A stretch of DNA of 64,000 bases from Sporolactobacillus mangiferae (GCF_023336505.1 NZ_JAMAST010000003.1:1-64000), one strand, 5' to 3'. Positions 51,313-60,623 are shown, numbered from the stretch's first letter. Translations and numbers: made by a program. Notes: generated by a model not told the origin, from the letters alone.

Positions 51313-52242
51313 TTATTTTGTGAGTGCTTCAGTGAGTACGGGAACGATTTGTTTTTTGCGGGAAACGACGCCTTTGAGCGTTGCGACGTTATTGTCCAAA
51401 GTGACATGGAATGCGGACTCGGCTGCTGAGGCTGCCTTTCCAAGAACCAGCACTTCGGAATCACTGGTCAGAATGTTGGTCACCGCCAAAACAAACAGAT
51501 CGAGATCCTTGGCATCAATTTCTTTGTTAATCGACGCTTCGAGTTCGGCCTGACGTGAAAGTGCGTCATCAGTGTCAACCACATTGATCTGGGCAATTTC
51601 GACGGCGTACTTGCCCATTTTAAATGGTTTCACATCAATGGAAATCAGTTCTTCAGCCGTTTTGTCGGCAATATTGGTACCGGCCTTCAGCATGTCCAGG
51701 CCGTATGATTGCGTATCGACTCCAGATATTGCTTCGAGTTCTTTGGCTGCCTTTACGTCTTCTTCAGTGCAGGTCGGCGATTTGAACAGGAGCGTATCAG
51801 AAATGATCGAAGACAGCATGAGTCCGGCGATTGTCTTTGGAATGGCGATACCTGCTTCTTTATAAAGCTTGTTGATGATCGTGGCCGTGCAGCCGACAGG
51901 TTCGGCGCGGTAGTAAAGCGGCGCCTTTGTTTCGAAGTTGGCGATCCGGTGGTGGTCGACAACAGAGAGAACATCGACATCCTCAATATCGTCTGCGCTT
52001 TGCGCACGTTCGTTATGGTCAACCAGATAGACTGCCGGCACTTCGTTTGCAACAGTCTTGACCAGGCGCGGCACTTCAGCGCCAAAGTGTTTCAGCACGT
52101 ATTCCGTTTCACCGTTCAGATCGCCGAGACGGATGGCTTCCACTTCTTCCCCAAGTTGATTCTTCAAATCAGCAAACGCAATCGCCGAGCAGATCGCGTC
52201 GGTATCAGGACTTTTATGCCCGAAAACAAGCACTTTTCCCAT
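51313..52242 (-). CDS. ppaC: Manganese-dependent inorganic pyrophosphatase
   Basis: 309-aa family II pyrophosphatase of the DHH superfamily. Metal motifs are [19 protein letters not shown] and [10 protein letters not shown], and the C-terminal DHHA2 domain ends with [12 protein letters not shown]. It hydrolyses pyrophosphate in the cytoplasm and needs Mn or Co. Length is typical (about 309 aa). Single gene with its own terminator. Confidence 0.96.
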   Translation of the reverse strand: MGKVLVFGHKSPDTDAICSAIAFADLKNQLGEEVEAIRLGDLNGETEYVLKHFGAEVPRLVKTVANEVPAVYLVDHNERAQSADDIEDVDVLSVVDHHRIANFETKAPLYYRAEPVGCTATIINKLYKEAGIAIPKTIAGLMLSSIISDTLLFKSPTCTEEDVKAAKELEAISGVDTQSYGLDMLKAGTNIADKTAEELISIDVKPFKMGKYAVEIAQINVVDTDDALSRQAELEASINKEIDAKDLDLFVLAVTNILTSDSEVLVLGKAASAAESAFHVTLDNNVATLKGVVSRKKQIVPVLTEALTK

Positions 52243-52462
52243 TTTTTCTACCCCTTAGTCACGTATATTGGCTATTCACAGATGATCCGTTCATAGTCTC
52301 TCAACAGTACCATACCTTATGTATCTGAGAATTTCAATAGTTCGCGTTTTCAAGATCAAATTCGCAGAATAAAAATTAATTGTTAACCATTTGTCAATAG
52401 TTATAGTCACTTAAATACGTGATTTTTCCGTTATAATTACATTTATTCACAAATTATTCATA

Positions 52463-52508
52463 TTTTTAAGCGCTTTCACTAGAATTTTATTAGTGATCCT
52501 TTTATAAT
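52463..52508 (+). promoter_or_regulatory. Promoter region of gldA with cre-like site and palindrome
   Basis: TTTAAGCGCTTTCA (around 52465-52478) resembles a catabolite-responsive element. It overlaps the palindrome CACTA (52477-52481), 9 bases, TAGTG (52491-52495). TATAAT at 52503-52508 is a likely -10; the -35 is poor, so an activator or a displaced repressor may be involved. Confidence 0.5.
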
Positions 52509-52536
52509 GGACCTATCAAAGGGAGGATGATTTTTT

Positions 52537-53667
52537 ATGGCAGATACGGCTATTTTAGCAAAAGGAACTAAGCTTGCAAAGTCAGTGACTTCACCCAAGA
52601 AATTCATTGTCGGAAAAGGCATACTCGCAAATATCAGCAGTTACATCAGTGGTTTCGGCGACAATGCGTATTTCATCTGCGATGAATTTATTGTGGATCG
52701 TGCCGGACGGGTGGGCGGTGCTTCATTTAATGCCTCCGGAAAAACAGCAACATTCGAGAAATTCAATTATGAATGTTCACAAACGGAAATTGATCGCAAC
52801 CGAAAGCTGGCACAGGCTGCCGGCGCTCAGGTCATCGTCGGCATTGGCGGCGGGAAAACGCTCGATACCGCAAAGGCGGTGGCCTACTATGAAAAGCTTC
52901 CGGTGGTCATCTATCCGACCATCGCGTCAACGGATGCACCATGCACATCGATTGCCGTTGTTTACACAGATGAAGGTCAGTTTGACCACTATCTCTATCT
53001 TCCAAGCAACCCGGATATGGTCATCGCGGATACGGACATACTTGCAGCTGCTCCAAAACGATTTTTTGCGGCCGGTATTGGCGATGGTCTGACCACTTAT
53101 TTTGAAGCGCGCTCATGTTACAGGGCTAACGGCATAAACCTGGCCAATCTGCGTCCGTCACTGATTGGTGTTGGTCTCGCAAAGCAATGCTACGACACGA
53201 TCCGCAGAAATGCAGTGCCCGCCATTCATGCAGTGGAGAAAAAGCTGTCGACAACGGCCGTTGAGGCGACCATCGAAGCAACCATATATCTGAGTGGTGT
53301 TGGCGCTGAATCCGGCGGTCTTGCGGCAGCACACGCAATTCACAATGGCATGACCGCAGTCCCCGCCCTCCATCGCGTACAGCATGGTGAAAAAGTGACG
53401 TTCGGATTACTCGCCCATCTCGTACTTGAAAATGCACCGCAGGAAGAACTGGAAGAAGTGATTCACATCATAAAAGCAGTGGGACTTCCGTTAACTTTGG
53501 CCGACCTTGGTGTCAACGAATTTGTCGATGAAGAATGGCGCAAAGTTGCAGAGCTTGCATGTGCAGCAAATGACACAATGAGCAACATGCCATTCGAAGT
53601 GACGCCCGATGACGTATTCAACGCAATCGTCACGGCCGATGCAATCGCTCAGACCTATCACGACTGA
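52537..53667 (+). CDS. gldA: Glycerol dehydrogenase
   Basis: 376-aa group III iron/zinc alcohol dehydrogenase. It has NAD-binding GIGGGKTLDTAKA, substrate/metal residues in FFAAGIGDGLTTYFEA (Asp), AAHAIHNGM (His) and LHRVQHGEKVTFG (His), and ASTDAPCT. It oxidises glycerol to dihydroxyacetone. GGGAGG precedes the ATG. The cre-like element upstream suggests glucose repression. A terminator (53710-53735) follows. No dihydroxyacetone kinase gene is adjacent. Confidence 0.94.
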   Translation: MADTAILAKGTKLAKSVTSPKKFIVGKGILANISSYISGFGDNAYFICDEFIVDRAGRVGGASFNASGKTATFEKFNYECSQTEIDRNRKLAQAAGAQVIVGIGGGKTLDTAKAVAYYEKLPVVIYPTIASTDAPCTSIAVVYTDEGQFDHYLYLPSNPDMVIADTDILAAAPKRFFAAGIGDGLTTYFEARSCYRANGINLANLRPSLIGVGLAKQCYDTIRRNAVPAIHAVEKKLSTTAVEATIEATIYLSGVGAESGGLAAAHAIHNGMTAVPALHRVQHGEKVTFGLLAHLVLENAPQEELEEVIHIIKAVGLPLTLADLGVNEFVDEEWRKVAELACAANDTMSNMPFEVTPDDVFNAIVTADAIAQTYHD

Positions 53668-53709
53668 CTTTTTTGTAACCGTTTACTCTCCATAGTGAAT
53701 TCTTTTTTC

Positions 53710-53735
53710 AGGTGCCTTGAAGTGAAAAGGCGCCT
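53710..53735. terminator. Terminator between gldA and psiE
   Basis: AGGTGCCTT ... AAGGCGCCT with one wobble pair, followed by TTTTT on the plus strand; it serves gldA and perhaps psiE from the other side. Confidence 0.75.
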
Positions 53736-53737
53736 TT

Positions 53738-54142
53738 TTATTCTCGTTTCAGCATTTTCGTATTGGCAATGTAAAGCGCCCCAACCAGGATCAGAATCGC
53801 GATCGAATAAAGCAGTATAGAATGTGGATGATCGTGACTGACGATAATCAGGCGGACGATCGCAGTGACACCGATATAAACAAAGTAGCGCAGCGGAAAA
53901 TGATAGTGTGCCTGGAAATATTTAATAATCAGGGCAATAAATTCAAAGTAAAGAAAATAAACAAGAATGCCTTCAAGCAAGTGATAGTACGAAGCATTCT
54001 CACTCAGAAAGAGATAGGTAAAAAATTGATAAGTCTCCTTGATCAATGCCACGCACAGCACAACGGCCAGAGCAATCAGTACAAGATTTAATGTCCATTG
54101 GAGCACCGTCGTAATCGTCTGATCTAGTTTACTCCGATCCAT
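53738..54142 (-). CDS. psiE: PsiE-family membrane protein
   Basis: 134-aa protein with four membrane segments. It matches PsiE (phosphate-starvation-inducible) with [22 protein letters not shown] and a [21 protein letters not shown] segment. Function is unknown. I prefer the ATG at 54142, since GGAGG overlaps an ATG two codons earlier. Confidence 0.85.
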   Translation of the reverse strand: MDRSKLDQTITTVLQWTLNLVLIALAVVLCVALIKETYQFFTYLFLSENASYYHLLEGILVYFLYFEFIALIIKYFQAHYHFPLRYFVYIGVTAIVRLIIVSHDHPHSILLYSIAILILVGALYIANTKMLKRE

Positions 54143-54157
54143 GGTCATCCTCCGTTC

Positions 54158-54622
54158 CTACAAATAAATTTTTCTGATCTTAAAATAATACACGCAAATC
54201 TGCACAAGCGGAATAATGAGCAGAACAAAGACTGGAAACGCAGGGATTGACTGACGGACAATCGGATGAAGCACCATCAGCGCCGCACAAAACGGAGCAA
54301 TAAACCATATCGCACGAAATGCCGTGGCTGTCGCCTGAGCACTGATGGCCCGTTCACGCTCATCAGCCGCAGGAATGATCAGCGGGTATTGCCAGAACGA
54401 CGGGCGTCCCTTTCTTCTCCCCAGATAGTAGTCAACGGCCTCGATTAAGCTCAAAATAACGAGCGGCACAACCGGCAGCAAATTGACTTCAACATAAAAT
54501 TGATGCGGCGAGCGAATGAATGAAGCGAATCCCTCCGCAATCTGAATGCACGGTATCAGTGCAGCACCAAATGCCACGATCATGCTCACAGACATAATAA
54601 ACGAAAAAATCAGCCTTTTCAT
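54158..54622 (-). CDS. Small membrane protein paired with an XRE regulator
   Basis: 154-aa protein with four membrane segments and a cytoplasmic loop carrying ADERERAISAQATATAF. A DERE-type loop of this kind is common in membrane proteins encoded next to small XRE regulators (DUF2178/DUF3796-like). The ATG at 54622 overlaps the regulator's stop codon (ATGA), so the two are co-translated. Function unknown. Confidence 0.75.
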   Translation of the reverse strand: MKRLIFSFIMSVSMIVAFGAALIPCIQIAEGFASFIRSPHQFYVEVNLLPVVPLVILSLIEAVDYYLGRRKGRPSFWQYPLIIPAADERERAISAQATATAFRAIWFIAPFCAALMVLHPIVRQSIPAFPVFVLLIIPLVQICVYYFKIRKIYL

Positions 54623-54834
54623 CCCTGCTCTTCCCTCTTTTCCAATATAAAAACCTCTTCCATGGTCAAGTCGAACACATTGCAAATTTGCAGCCCGAGC
54701 AAAAGCGACGGAACATAATCCCCCTTTTCGATCGAAGCAATGGTTTGCCGGGTCACACCGACGCGCGCCCCCAGCTGCGCCTGAGTCCAGTCATGACGCG
54801 CCCGTAATTCTTTGACATGATTTCGAAGATGCAC
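54619..54834 (-). CDS. Small XRE-family transcriptional regulator
   Basis: 71-aa Cro/C1-type helix-turn-helix protein: ELRARHDWTQAQLGARVGV, then TRQTIASIEKGDYVPSL, ending FDLTMEEVFIL. The whole protein is the DNA-binding domain. The likely start is GTG at 54834. A perfect 16-base palindrome lies 42 bases upstream, probably its operator. It is coupled to the membrane protein gene downstream. Confidence 0.88.
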   Translation of the reverse strand: MHLRNHVKELRARHDWTQAQLGARVGVTRQTIASIEKGDYVPSLLLGLQICNVFDLTMEEVFILEKREEQG

Positions 54835-54875
54835 ATCAATCAGCTCGCTTCAATGTAAAATACATCAAACAATAT

Positions 54876-54891
54876 GTTAAGTATACTTAAC
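54876..54891. promoter_or_regulatory. Perfect palindrome, likely XRE operator
   Basis: GTTAAGTATACTTAAC, a 16-base perfect palindrome, immediately upstream of the xre gene and next to a TATAAT-like element on the minus strand. Confidence 0.65.
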
Positions 54892-54907
54892 ATTATAAAT
54901 GTAAAAA

Positions 54908-54956
54908 AAGCGGCAGTCAAACGATTGCTGCAAAAAATCGTCTGCGCCGTCCGCTT
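54908..54956 (-). terminator. Terminator of the met transporter operon
   Basis: Outer stem AAGCGG/CCGCTT and inner ACGATT/AATCGT, followed by TTTTTTT on the minus strand, directly after the permease stop codon. Confidence 0.75.
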
Positions 54957-55619
54957 TTAGTTTTTCTTCAGTTTCCTGGCAATCACGTTGCCGATCGATT
55001 GAATGATCTGTACAATCACGATCAGAATAATAATGACTGCGTACATGACATCCGGCTGGAAACGTACGTAGCCGAATTGATAGGCGAGATCGCCGAGACC
55101 TCCGGCACCGACAAAGCCGGCCATTGCCGTTTCGCCGATCAGGCCGATGATGGCAATCGTCAAACCAAGAATGATCGATGAACGGGCCTCGCGGATGATG
55201 ACATGCCAGATAATTTTCGGTGTTGAAATGCCCATAGACTGATAGGCTTCAATCACACCTTTGCTTACTTCGAGCATCGCCGTCTCCAGCAGGCGGGCAA
55301 TGTACGGCGCGCAGGCTACAACAAGCGGCACGATGACGCCGCGAACACCGATTGTCGTTCCAACCAGCGCTTTCGTAAATGGAAGCAGGAAAAAAAGCAG
55401 AATAATAAACGGAATAGACCGAATCACGTTGATCAGCGAGTTCACGATCGTAAAGGCAGGGACGCTCTCCCATTGACCGCCCTTCCGTGTCAGAACGAGC
55501 AGCACGCCAAGCGGAAGACCGATCAGAATTGAAAAGGCAAGCGAGATCAGCGTCATTTGTGTGGTCTGGATAAAACCTTCCCAGATCGCGCTGCCCCATT
55601 CATTGATAAAGTCAGCCAT
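54957..55619 (-). CDS. metP: Methionine ABC transporter permease
   Basis: 220-aa MetI/MetP-type permease with about five membrane segments. The EAA-type coupling loop reads EAYQSMGISTPKIIWHVIIREA. Its ATG overlaps the ATPase stop (TAATG). It completes the methionine importer and is under the upstream SAM riboswitch. Confidence 0.95.
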   Translation of the reverse strand: MADFINEWGSAIWEGFIQTTQMTLISLAFSILIGLPLGVLLVLTRKGGQWESVPAFTIVNSLINVIRSIPFIILLFFLLPFTKALVGTTIGVRGVIVPLVVACAPYIARLLETAMLEVSKGVIEAYQSMGISTPKIIWHVIIREARSSIILGLTIAIIGLIGETAMAGFVGAGGLGDLAYQFGYVRFQPDVMYAVIIILIVIVQIIQSIGNVIARKLKKN

Positions 55620-56632
55620 TAATTCTTCACCTCTTCCACAAGAACATCCTGATCATGAAGGAAATCGATTGCCGTCCCAACCTTGGCTTCATCGCCCTTC
55701 AGATGAACAAGCAGCCTGCCGACCGATTGATCCTTCAGCTGATCGATACCGCCGGCGATAATGCTTGGCAGGACATCATATTGTTTCGCCAGTGTCGCAA
55801 GTACCGGATCTTTCGATGACTCACCAATAAAGGTCAGTTTCACCAGTCTGCCCGATTTCAGCAGGTCGCTTTTGACAGTCTCCGGAATCTGAAATTTGGA
55901 TTCCGTGCTGATAAATCGCCTGGTCATCGGCTGCTGCGGCTGCGTAAACACATCAACCACCGTACCCTGTTCCACAACGCGACCGTTCTCCATGACCGCT
56001 ACCCGGTCGCAGATACGCTGAATCACATTTAATTCATGCGTAATCAGGAAAATAGTGATCCCAAGCTCTTTATTTACCTTGAGCAGAAGTTCAAGAATCG
56101 CATCGGTTGTATTCGGATCGAGTGCACTGGTTGCTTCGTCACTAAGCAGCACTTCCGGTTCGTGCGCAAGCGCACGCGCAATGGCCACACGCTGTTTCTG
56201 ACCGCCGGAGAGCTGACTCGGAAAGGCGTTTTTGCGATCTGACAAACCGACAATTTCCAGATATTTTTCGGTGCGCGCTTTAATTTCTTCCTTCGGTACG
56301 CCCTCCAGTTTCAGCGGTGTCGCGACATTTTCATATACATTTGCCGTCTCCAGCAGATTGTATCCTTGAAAAATCATGCCGATTTTCCGGCGCAGCAACC
56401 GCAGCCTGGTTTTATTCAACTGCAGTACATTTTCACCATCAACAACTACCTGTCCGCTGGTTGGGCGCTCGAGCAGATTCACGCAGCGGATCAGCGTACT
56501 CTTTCCCGCACCGCTGAAGCCGATGACGCCAAAAATTTCACCTTTGTGAACCTCCAGAGAAACATCCTTCAAGGCTTCAATTCTGTTTTTTCCGACACGA
56601 AACGTCTTTGACACATGCTGCAATTTAATCAT
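55619..56632 (-). CDS. metN: Methionine ABC transporter ATP-binding protein
   Basis: 337-aa ATPase. Walker A is GFSGAGKSTLIRC, signature [15 protein letters not shown], Walker B VLLSDEATSALDP, and the switch histidine is in LITHELN. A C-terminal NIL domain (about 265-337) senses methionine in the E. coli homologue and causes trans-inhibition. The second gene of the SAM-riboswitch operon. Confidence 0.96.
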   Translation of the reverse strand: MIKLQHVSKTFRVGKNRIEALKDVSLEVHKGEIFGVIGFSGAGKSTLIRCVNLLERPTSGQVVVDGENVLQLNKTRLRLLRRKIGMIFQGYNLLETANVYENVATPLKLEGVPKEEIKARTEKYLEIVGLSDRKNAFPSQLSGGQKQRVAIARALAHEPEVLLSDEATSALDPNTTDAILELLLKVNKELGITIFLITHELNVIQRICDRVAVMENGRVVEQGTVVDVFTQPQQPMTRRFISTESKFQIPETVKSDLLKSGRLVKLTFIGESSKDPVLATLAKQYDVLPSIIAGGIDQLKDQSVGRLLVHLKGDEAKVGTAIDFLHDQDVLVEEVKN

Positions 56633-56645
56633 GATGACTTCCTCC

Positions 56646-57464
56646 TTACCAGGCAGGAACTACAGAACCGCCAAACTGTTTCTTAATGTAGGCTTTAACT
56701 TCTTTCGACTGATAATATTTCTTTAGCTGTTTCACAACTTTATCATTCTTATTATCGGTACGGACAACGAAGTAGTTAGGATATGGATTGTTTTCAAGCG
56801 GTTCGTGATAAATCGAATCTTTCAGGACGGTCAGACCGGCGCCCATTGCAAAATTTGTGTTGATCGCTGAAGCAGCTACTTCGCCAAGCTGTGCCGGAAG
56901 CTGAGCGGCATCCAGTTCAACAATTTTCAGATTTTTCGGATTGCTGACTACGTCGCGCTTTGTCGATGTGATGCCCGATCCTTTCTTCAGCTTAATGACA
57001 CCGGCTTTTTCAAACAGCTGCAGTGCGCGGAGTTCGTTAGCCGGATCGTTCGGTACCGCAATCTTGTCGCCGTCTTTCAGTTCATCAAGACTTTTAATTT
57101 TCTTGGAGTAGATGCCCATCGGAAAGGCGACCGTCTTGAATACGTCGGTGATCTTATAATTTTTATTCTTAATCTGATCCTTGAGGAACGGAAGTGTCTG
57201 ATAGCTGTTGGCATCCAGATCTTTATCGTTCAGCGCAATATTCGGCTGATTATAGTCATTAAATACTTTCAGTTTAATCTTCAGGCCGTCTTTTTTCGCC
57301 AGCTTAACGACCTGCTCCATGACCTGCTGATGCGGTCCGCCGGTCACACCGACGGTTATTTCTTTCGTGCTCAATTCCTTAGAAGAGCCGTTGCCGCAGG
57401 CGGCAAGTACAAAAATCAGTGAACATGCGAGTAACGCTGAGATAATGGCAGTAATCTTTTTCAA
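56646..57464 (-). CDS. metQ: Methionine-binding lipoprotein
   Basis: 272-aa NlpA/MetQ lipoprotein. The signal peptide ends in the lipobox LAAC (C23). The mature protein starts near ITVGVTGGPHQQVMEQV and has NIALNDKDLDANSYQTLPFL and VFKTVAFPMGIYS. The start is a TTG at 57464, seven bases after GGGAGGA; longer upstream frames would run into the riboswitch leader. First gene of the operon. Confidence 0.94.
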   Translation of the reverse strand: MKKITAIISALLACSLIFVLAACGNGSSKELSTKEITVGVTGGPHQQVMEQVVKLAKKDGLKIKLKVFNDYNQPNIALNDKDLDANSYQTLPFLKDQIKNKNYKITDVFKTVAFPMGIYSKKIKSLDELKDGDKIAVPNDPANELRALQLFEKAGVIKLKKGSGITSTKRDVVSNPKNLKIVELDAAQLPAQLGEVAASAINTNFAMGAGLTVLKDSIYHEPLENNPYPNYFVVRTDNKNDKVVKQLKKYYQSKEVKAYIKKQFGGSVVPAW

Positions 57465-57550
57465 CTTGTCTTCCTCCCATATGTGTATAAGAATACTCTG
57501 AATTCTAACCTCAACCATCCAGCTTCCTTTTTTGAGAATGCGTACATTAA

Positions 57551-57703
57551 AGGGCTTCTCTCGCTGAAACAAGAGAAGCCCTACACTCTATCTTCTCTTA
57601 TCTCTCAAAATCCGACCGGATCTTGCAGGAATTGGCACCTATAAGCTGCTGCTTTTTGGTTGCCGGGTTTCATCGGGCCAGTCCCTCCGCCTCTCTGGAT
57701 AAG
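57551..57703 (-). ncRNA. SAM-I (S-box) riboswitch with terminator
   Basis: Minus-strand aptamer 57703-57597. It has CTTATCCAGAGAGGCGGAGG, then GGCCCGATGAAACCCGGCAACC (conserved core, in part), GGTGCCAATTCC, GCAAGA and closing GAGAGATAAG. The terminator AGGGCTTCTC ... GAGAAGCCCT follows at 57582-57551. SAM binding should end transcription before metQNP. Confidence 0.96.
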
Positions 57704-57790
57704 AAGTATTCAATTGGTTAGTGATCTGATTGTACCGCGAATTGACGAATGTGTCAAAACTTTGTCTGCATAAGCGAAACACTTTCGTCA

Positions 57791-59326
57791 TCAGTTTCGC
57801 TTAAATTGAATAGCAATCGGCATTTTCAGTGCCCGTTCCAAATGCTTTTTATGTCTTTGCGCCGCCTGCTCTTCAAAGTACGCATCGTCATGGTAGTAAG
57901 CAACCAGCTGCAGCTGTTTCTTCTTCATTCCCTTGACCTGCAGATGATCAATGACATGGAGCCGGGTACGGTCGAAATCATGGGCCAGGCGGAGAATGGC
58001 ACCGAGCAGTTCATATAATTTCAATTCTTCTCTGGTTATCATCTGCAGATAAGGTTCGACGAAGTCGTTGAGTTTGGCACGATTTTTAAACGAAGCAATG
58101 AGTGCCACTGCCAGACGGTCATGATGGCTGATGCCATTTATATTCATATTAGTCAGTAAATAAAAAGTCTGCGCACTGCTGGATTCATTGTTAATAAATT
58201 CTCCGATGTAGGCAAGATCAGCGCTGTGAGAGAGCAGCCAGGCAATCCGCTTGTCTGACGCCTTTTCTTTGATCAGATCGGCAATGCCATCGAGTATCTG
58301 AAAGGCGAGCTTCTTCACATAGCTCGTATGCCGGCTGTCCAGATTAAAATCGCGGCGTAGCTGGCGCATGCTTTCATTCAATACGTAAGGAATCTGATCC
58401 ACCTTTCGCTGGCCAAGCACCCATTCATAAAATGCACCTTCACGAAGTCCCGCACCGCTTAACATGAAATGATCGCCACGGTTCAGATTCACCAGCAAAT
58501 TGATCACGGCTGCTGCCGGAAGAATGATGTCCGAACGGTCTTTGGAAAGCCCGTCCATATTTTCCCGTTCATCAACGGTCATTGCTGCCAGCTTTTTCGT
58601 CAGCATGTCCAGCCGTGCGCGGGGAATGGTGTATTGATGCAGCCCAACCATCGGATAATGTTCCTGGATCTGATCAATACGCGCTAAATTGCGTGCCGTT
58701 CCTCCGATACCGATCACTGGAAGCTCATTGCCGGACAGCCAGTCAAGCGAAGAAAATTTACTCCGCACATAGTTTTCAAGCTTAGTTCCAGCCTCAGGAT
58801 CGCCGTCTTCGTAAAAGGCGCGATACAATGTTACTGCCCCGAACGGGAAAGAGTGCGCGTGAATCAGCTGGCGATTGCGGAACATCGTGACCTCAGTGCT
58901 CCCGCCACCAATATCGATCGTCATTCCATTTTCAACATAGGTCGCATTGACAACCGCCAGATACCCGTAGTATGCCTCCTTCAGCCCTGAAAGCAGACGG
59001 ACATTGATACCCGTTTCCTTTCTGACACGCCGAAGTACCGCATCCCTGTTCCTCGCTTTGCGCATGGCCGCAGTGGCAAAAGCGTCAACAACAGACACGT
59101 TGGCTTCCCGCTCAATAATGGACTTGAATCGTTTAAGCACCGAGAGCAGCACATTCACGCCCGCACGGCTTAGTTGTTCGTTCTGATCTATGTAGTTGCT
59201 CAGTCTGGCGACTGCTTTAAAATTCAGCAGTTCTTTAAAAAAATAGTCACGGTCAATTCCAATCATCACGAGTCGAATGGAATTGGAGCCAATATCAATC
59301 ATTGCATGTTTCTGAACAAACGTCAC
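57791..59326 (-). CDS. ppx: Exopolyphosphatase, Ppx/GppA family
   Basis: 511-aa Ppx/GppA phosphatase. The N-terminal actin-like fold has MIDIGSNSIRLVM, the phosphate-binding MTIDIGGGSTEVTMF and GIGGTARNLARI. The C-terminal half (about 310-511) is an HD-like helical domain with LLSHSADLAYIGEFINN. It releases phosphate from polyphosphate, or may act on pppGpp. The start is GTG at 59326. It follows ppk2 by about 110 bases, so synthesis/use and breakdown of polyphosphate are encoded together. Confidence 0.92.
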   Translation of the reverse strand: MTFVQKHAMIDIGSNSIRLVMIGIDRDYFFKELLNFKAVARLSNYIDQNEQLSRAGVNVLLSVLKRFKSIIEREANVSVVDAFATAAMRKARNRDAVLRRVRKETGINVRLLSGLKEAYYGYLAVVNATYVENGMTIDIGGGSTEVTMFRNRQLIHAHSFPFGAVTLYRAFYEDGDPEAGTKLENYVRSKFSSLDWLSGNELPVIGIGGTARNLARIDQIQEHYPMVGLHQYTIPRARLDMLTKKLAAMTVDERENMDGLSKDRSDIILPAAAVINLLVNLNRGDHFMLSGAGLREGAFYEWVLGQRKVDQIPYVLNESMRQLRRDFNLDSRHTSYVKKLAFQILDGIADLIKEKASDKRIAWLLSHSADLAYIGEFINNESSSAQTFYLLTNMNINGISHHDRLAVALIASFKNRAKLNDFVEPYLQMITREELKLYELLGAILRLAHDFDRTRLHVIDHLQVKGMKKKQLQLVAYYHDDAYFEEQAAQRHKKHLERALKMPIAIQFKRN

Positions 59327-59437
59327 TGGTCATTCCCTCCCCGCCTGTTCCGCACCGGCCGAAACGCGCATCTGTCTATGCTCCCTAAAGTATAGCGTAA
59401 AATTTGCGAGTATGCACAGATGTGTGACGTGGAAAAC

Positions 59438-60211
59438 TTACTTCTGCCTGCGTTCCGGATCGGGAATGTCCTTCAAATCCATACCGCTTCGCACCAGATG
59501 GCGTTCAATTGATGTGGCCATTTGCCGGATGACCGCAATGCGTGCATACGCTTTGCTGTTGGCCGGAATAATATGCCACGGCGCTGCTTTCGTATCTGTT
59601 TTCTCAAACATCTCCTCAGCCGCCGTCACGTACTGATCCCACTTCTCACGGTTCCGCCAGTCTTCGTCTGTTATTTTCCACTGCTTCAGCGGATCCCCCG
59701 CTCTTTTCTTAAATCGCTTGAGCTGTTCCTCTTTACTGATGTGCAGCCAGAACTTCTCAACCATATAGCGGTCTTCTGTCAGCATTTTCTCAAAGTCATT
59801 GATTTCTTTATACGCACGCTTCCATTCTTCGGGTTCGGCCAATTTTTCGACGCGTTCAACGAGAACTCTTCCATACCAGGAACGGTCGAAAATAGCAATT
59901 TCACCGTATTGAGGAATTTTCCGCCAGAAACGCTGCATATAATGGTAACGTTTTTCATGAGGCGCCGGGGCAGCAATCGGCCAGACCCGAACGCCACGCG
60001 GATCAAGATTGGCAACCGCCCGCTTGATGGCACCGCCCTTGCCTGCTGCGTCCCACCCTTCAAAAACGAAGAGAACCCCTAATTGACGTTCTCTTAAAAG
60101 ATGCTGCATCGTCAGCAGTTTCAGCTGATATTTTGTCAGCAGCTTTTCATACTCATCCTTATTCCTGATTTCCTTTTTCAAATCCACCTGATCAAAGCGG
60201 CCATTCTTCAT
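59438..60211 (-). CDS. ppk2: Polyphosphate kinase 2 family protein
   Basis: 257-aa P-loop phosphotransferase. Walker A is FEGWDAAGKGGAIKR, Walker B is IFDRSWYGRVLVERVE, and the lid includes RFKKRAGDPLKQWK. PPK2 enzymes use polyphosphate to phosphorylate nucleoside mono- or diphosphates. I chose ATG at 60211, eight bases after AAGGAG. The class (AMP or ADP/GDP specific) cannot be told from sequence alone. Confidence 0.93.
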   Translation of the reverse strand: MKNGRFDQVDLKKEIRNKDEYEKLLTKYQLKLLTMQHLLRERQLGVLFVFEGWDAAGKGGAIKRAVANLDPRGVRVWPIAAPAPHEKRYHYMQRFWRKIPQYGEIAIFDRSWYGRVLVERVEKLAEPEEWKRAYKEINDFEKMLTEDRYMVEKFWLHISKEEQLKRFKKRAGDPLKQWKITDEDWRNREKWDQYVTAAEEMFEKTDTKAAPWHIIPANSKAYARIAVIRQMATSIERHLVRSGMDLKDIPDPERRQK

Positions 60212-60384
60212 TCTAAGCGCTCCTTCCATCCTTTGTTAATCTCATTAGGTTACGACAAGCTCCGCCCGTTCATTCCGAAGCCATGCAGAAAACGATTCTG
60301 CCGTGAAGGCATAATAATTTAAAATTCGCTCACACTAACTCATGGCGATATCGCCAAATATACAAACAGAAAGCCGGGAGTATT

Positions 60385-60564
60385 GTGGGTTATAAAAATG
60401 AAAAAAGCAGCCAGAAAGAATCAAAAAAATTTGATGAAGAATTTGCCCAGCCGCTTGATGAACATTCTGTAGAAGAACGTGAACGCGCGCAACGCACGGG
60501 TGATGCTTCAGAATCCACTAATTTCCACGAAAATCAAGAATCTGATCACGACAAGAACAAATAA
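60385..60564 (+). CDS. Small highly charged protein, 59 aa
   Basis: 59-aa very hydrophilic protein starting at GTG 60385 with GGGAG before it, and ending before a good terminator (60591-60623). It contains KKFDEEFAQPLDEHSVEERER and ends DHDKNK (partial); almost no hydrophobic residues beyond Phe and Leu. The Glu/Lys/Asn-rich, disordered build recalls small spore or stress proteins, but I do not recognise it. It is too short for many gene finders. Confidence 0.6.
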   Translation: MGYKNEKSSQKESKKFDEEFAQPLDEHSVEERERAQRTGDASESTNFHENQESDHDKNK

Positions 60565-60590
60565 GTGCTGCTGATTGCCGATCAGAAAAG

Positions 60591-60623
60591 AACGGAATCC
60601 GATAATGGTTTCCGTTTTTTTTA
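60591..60623 (+). terminator. Terminator of the small charged-protein gene
   Basis: AACGGAA ... TTCCGTT followed by TTTTTTT. Its tight fit 27 bases after the stop codon supports the small gene upstream. Confidence 0.8.
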
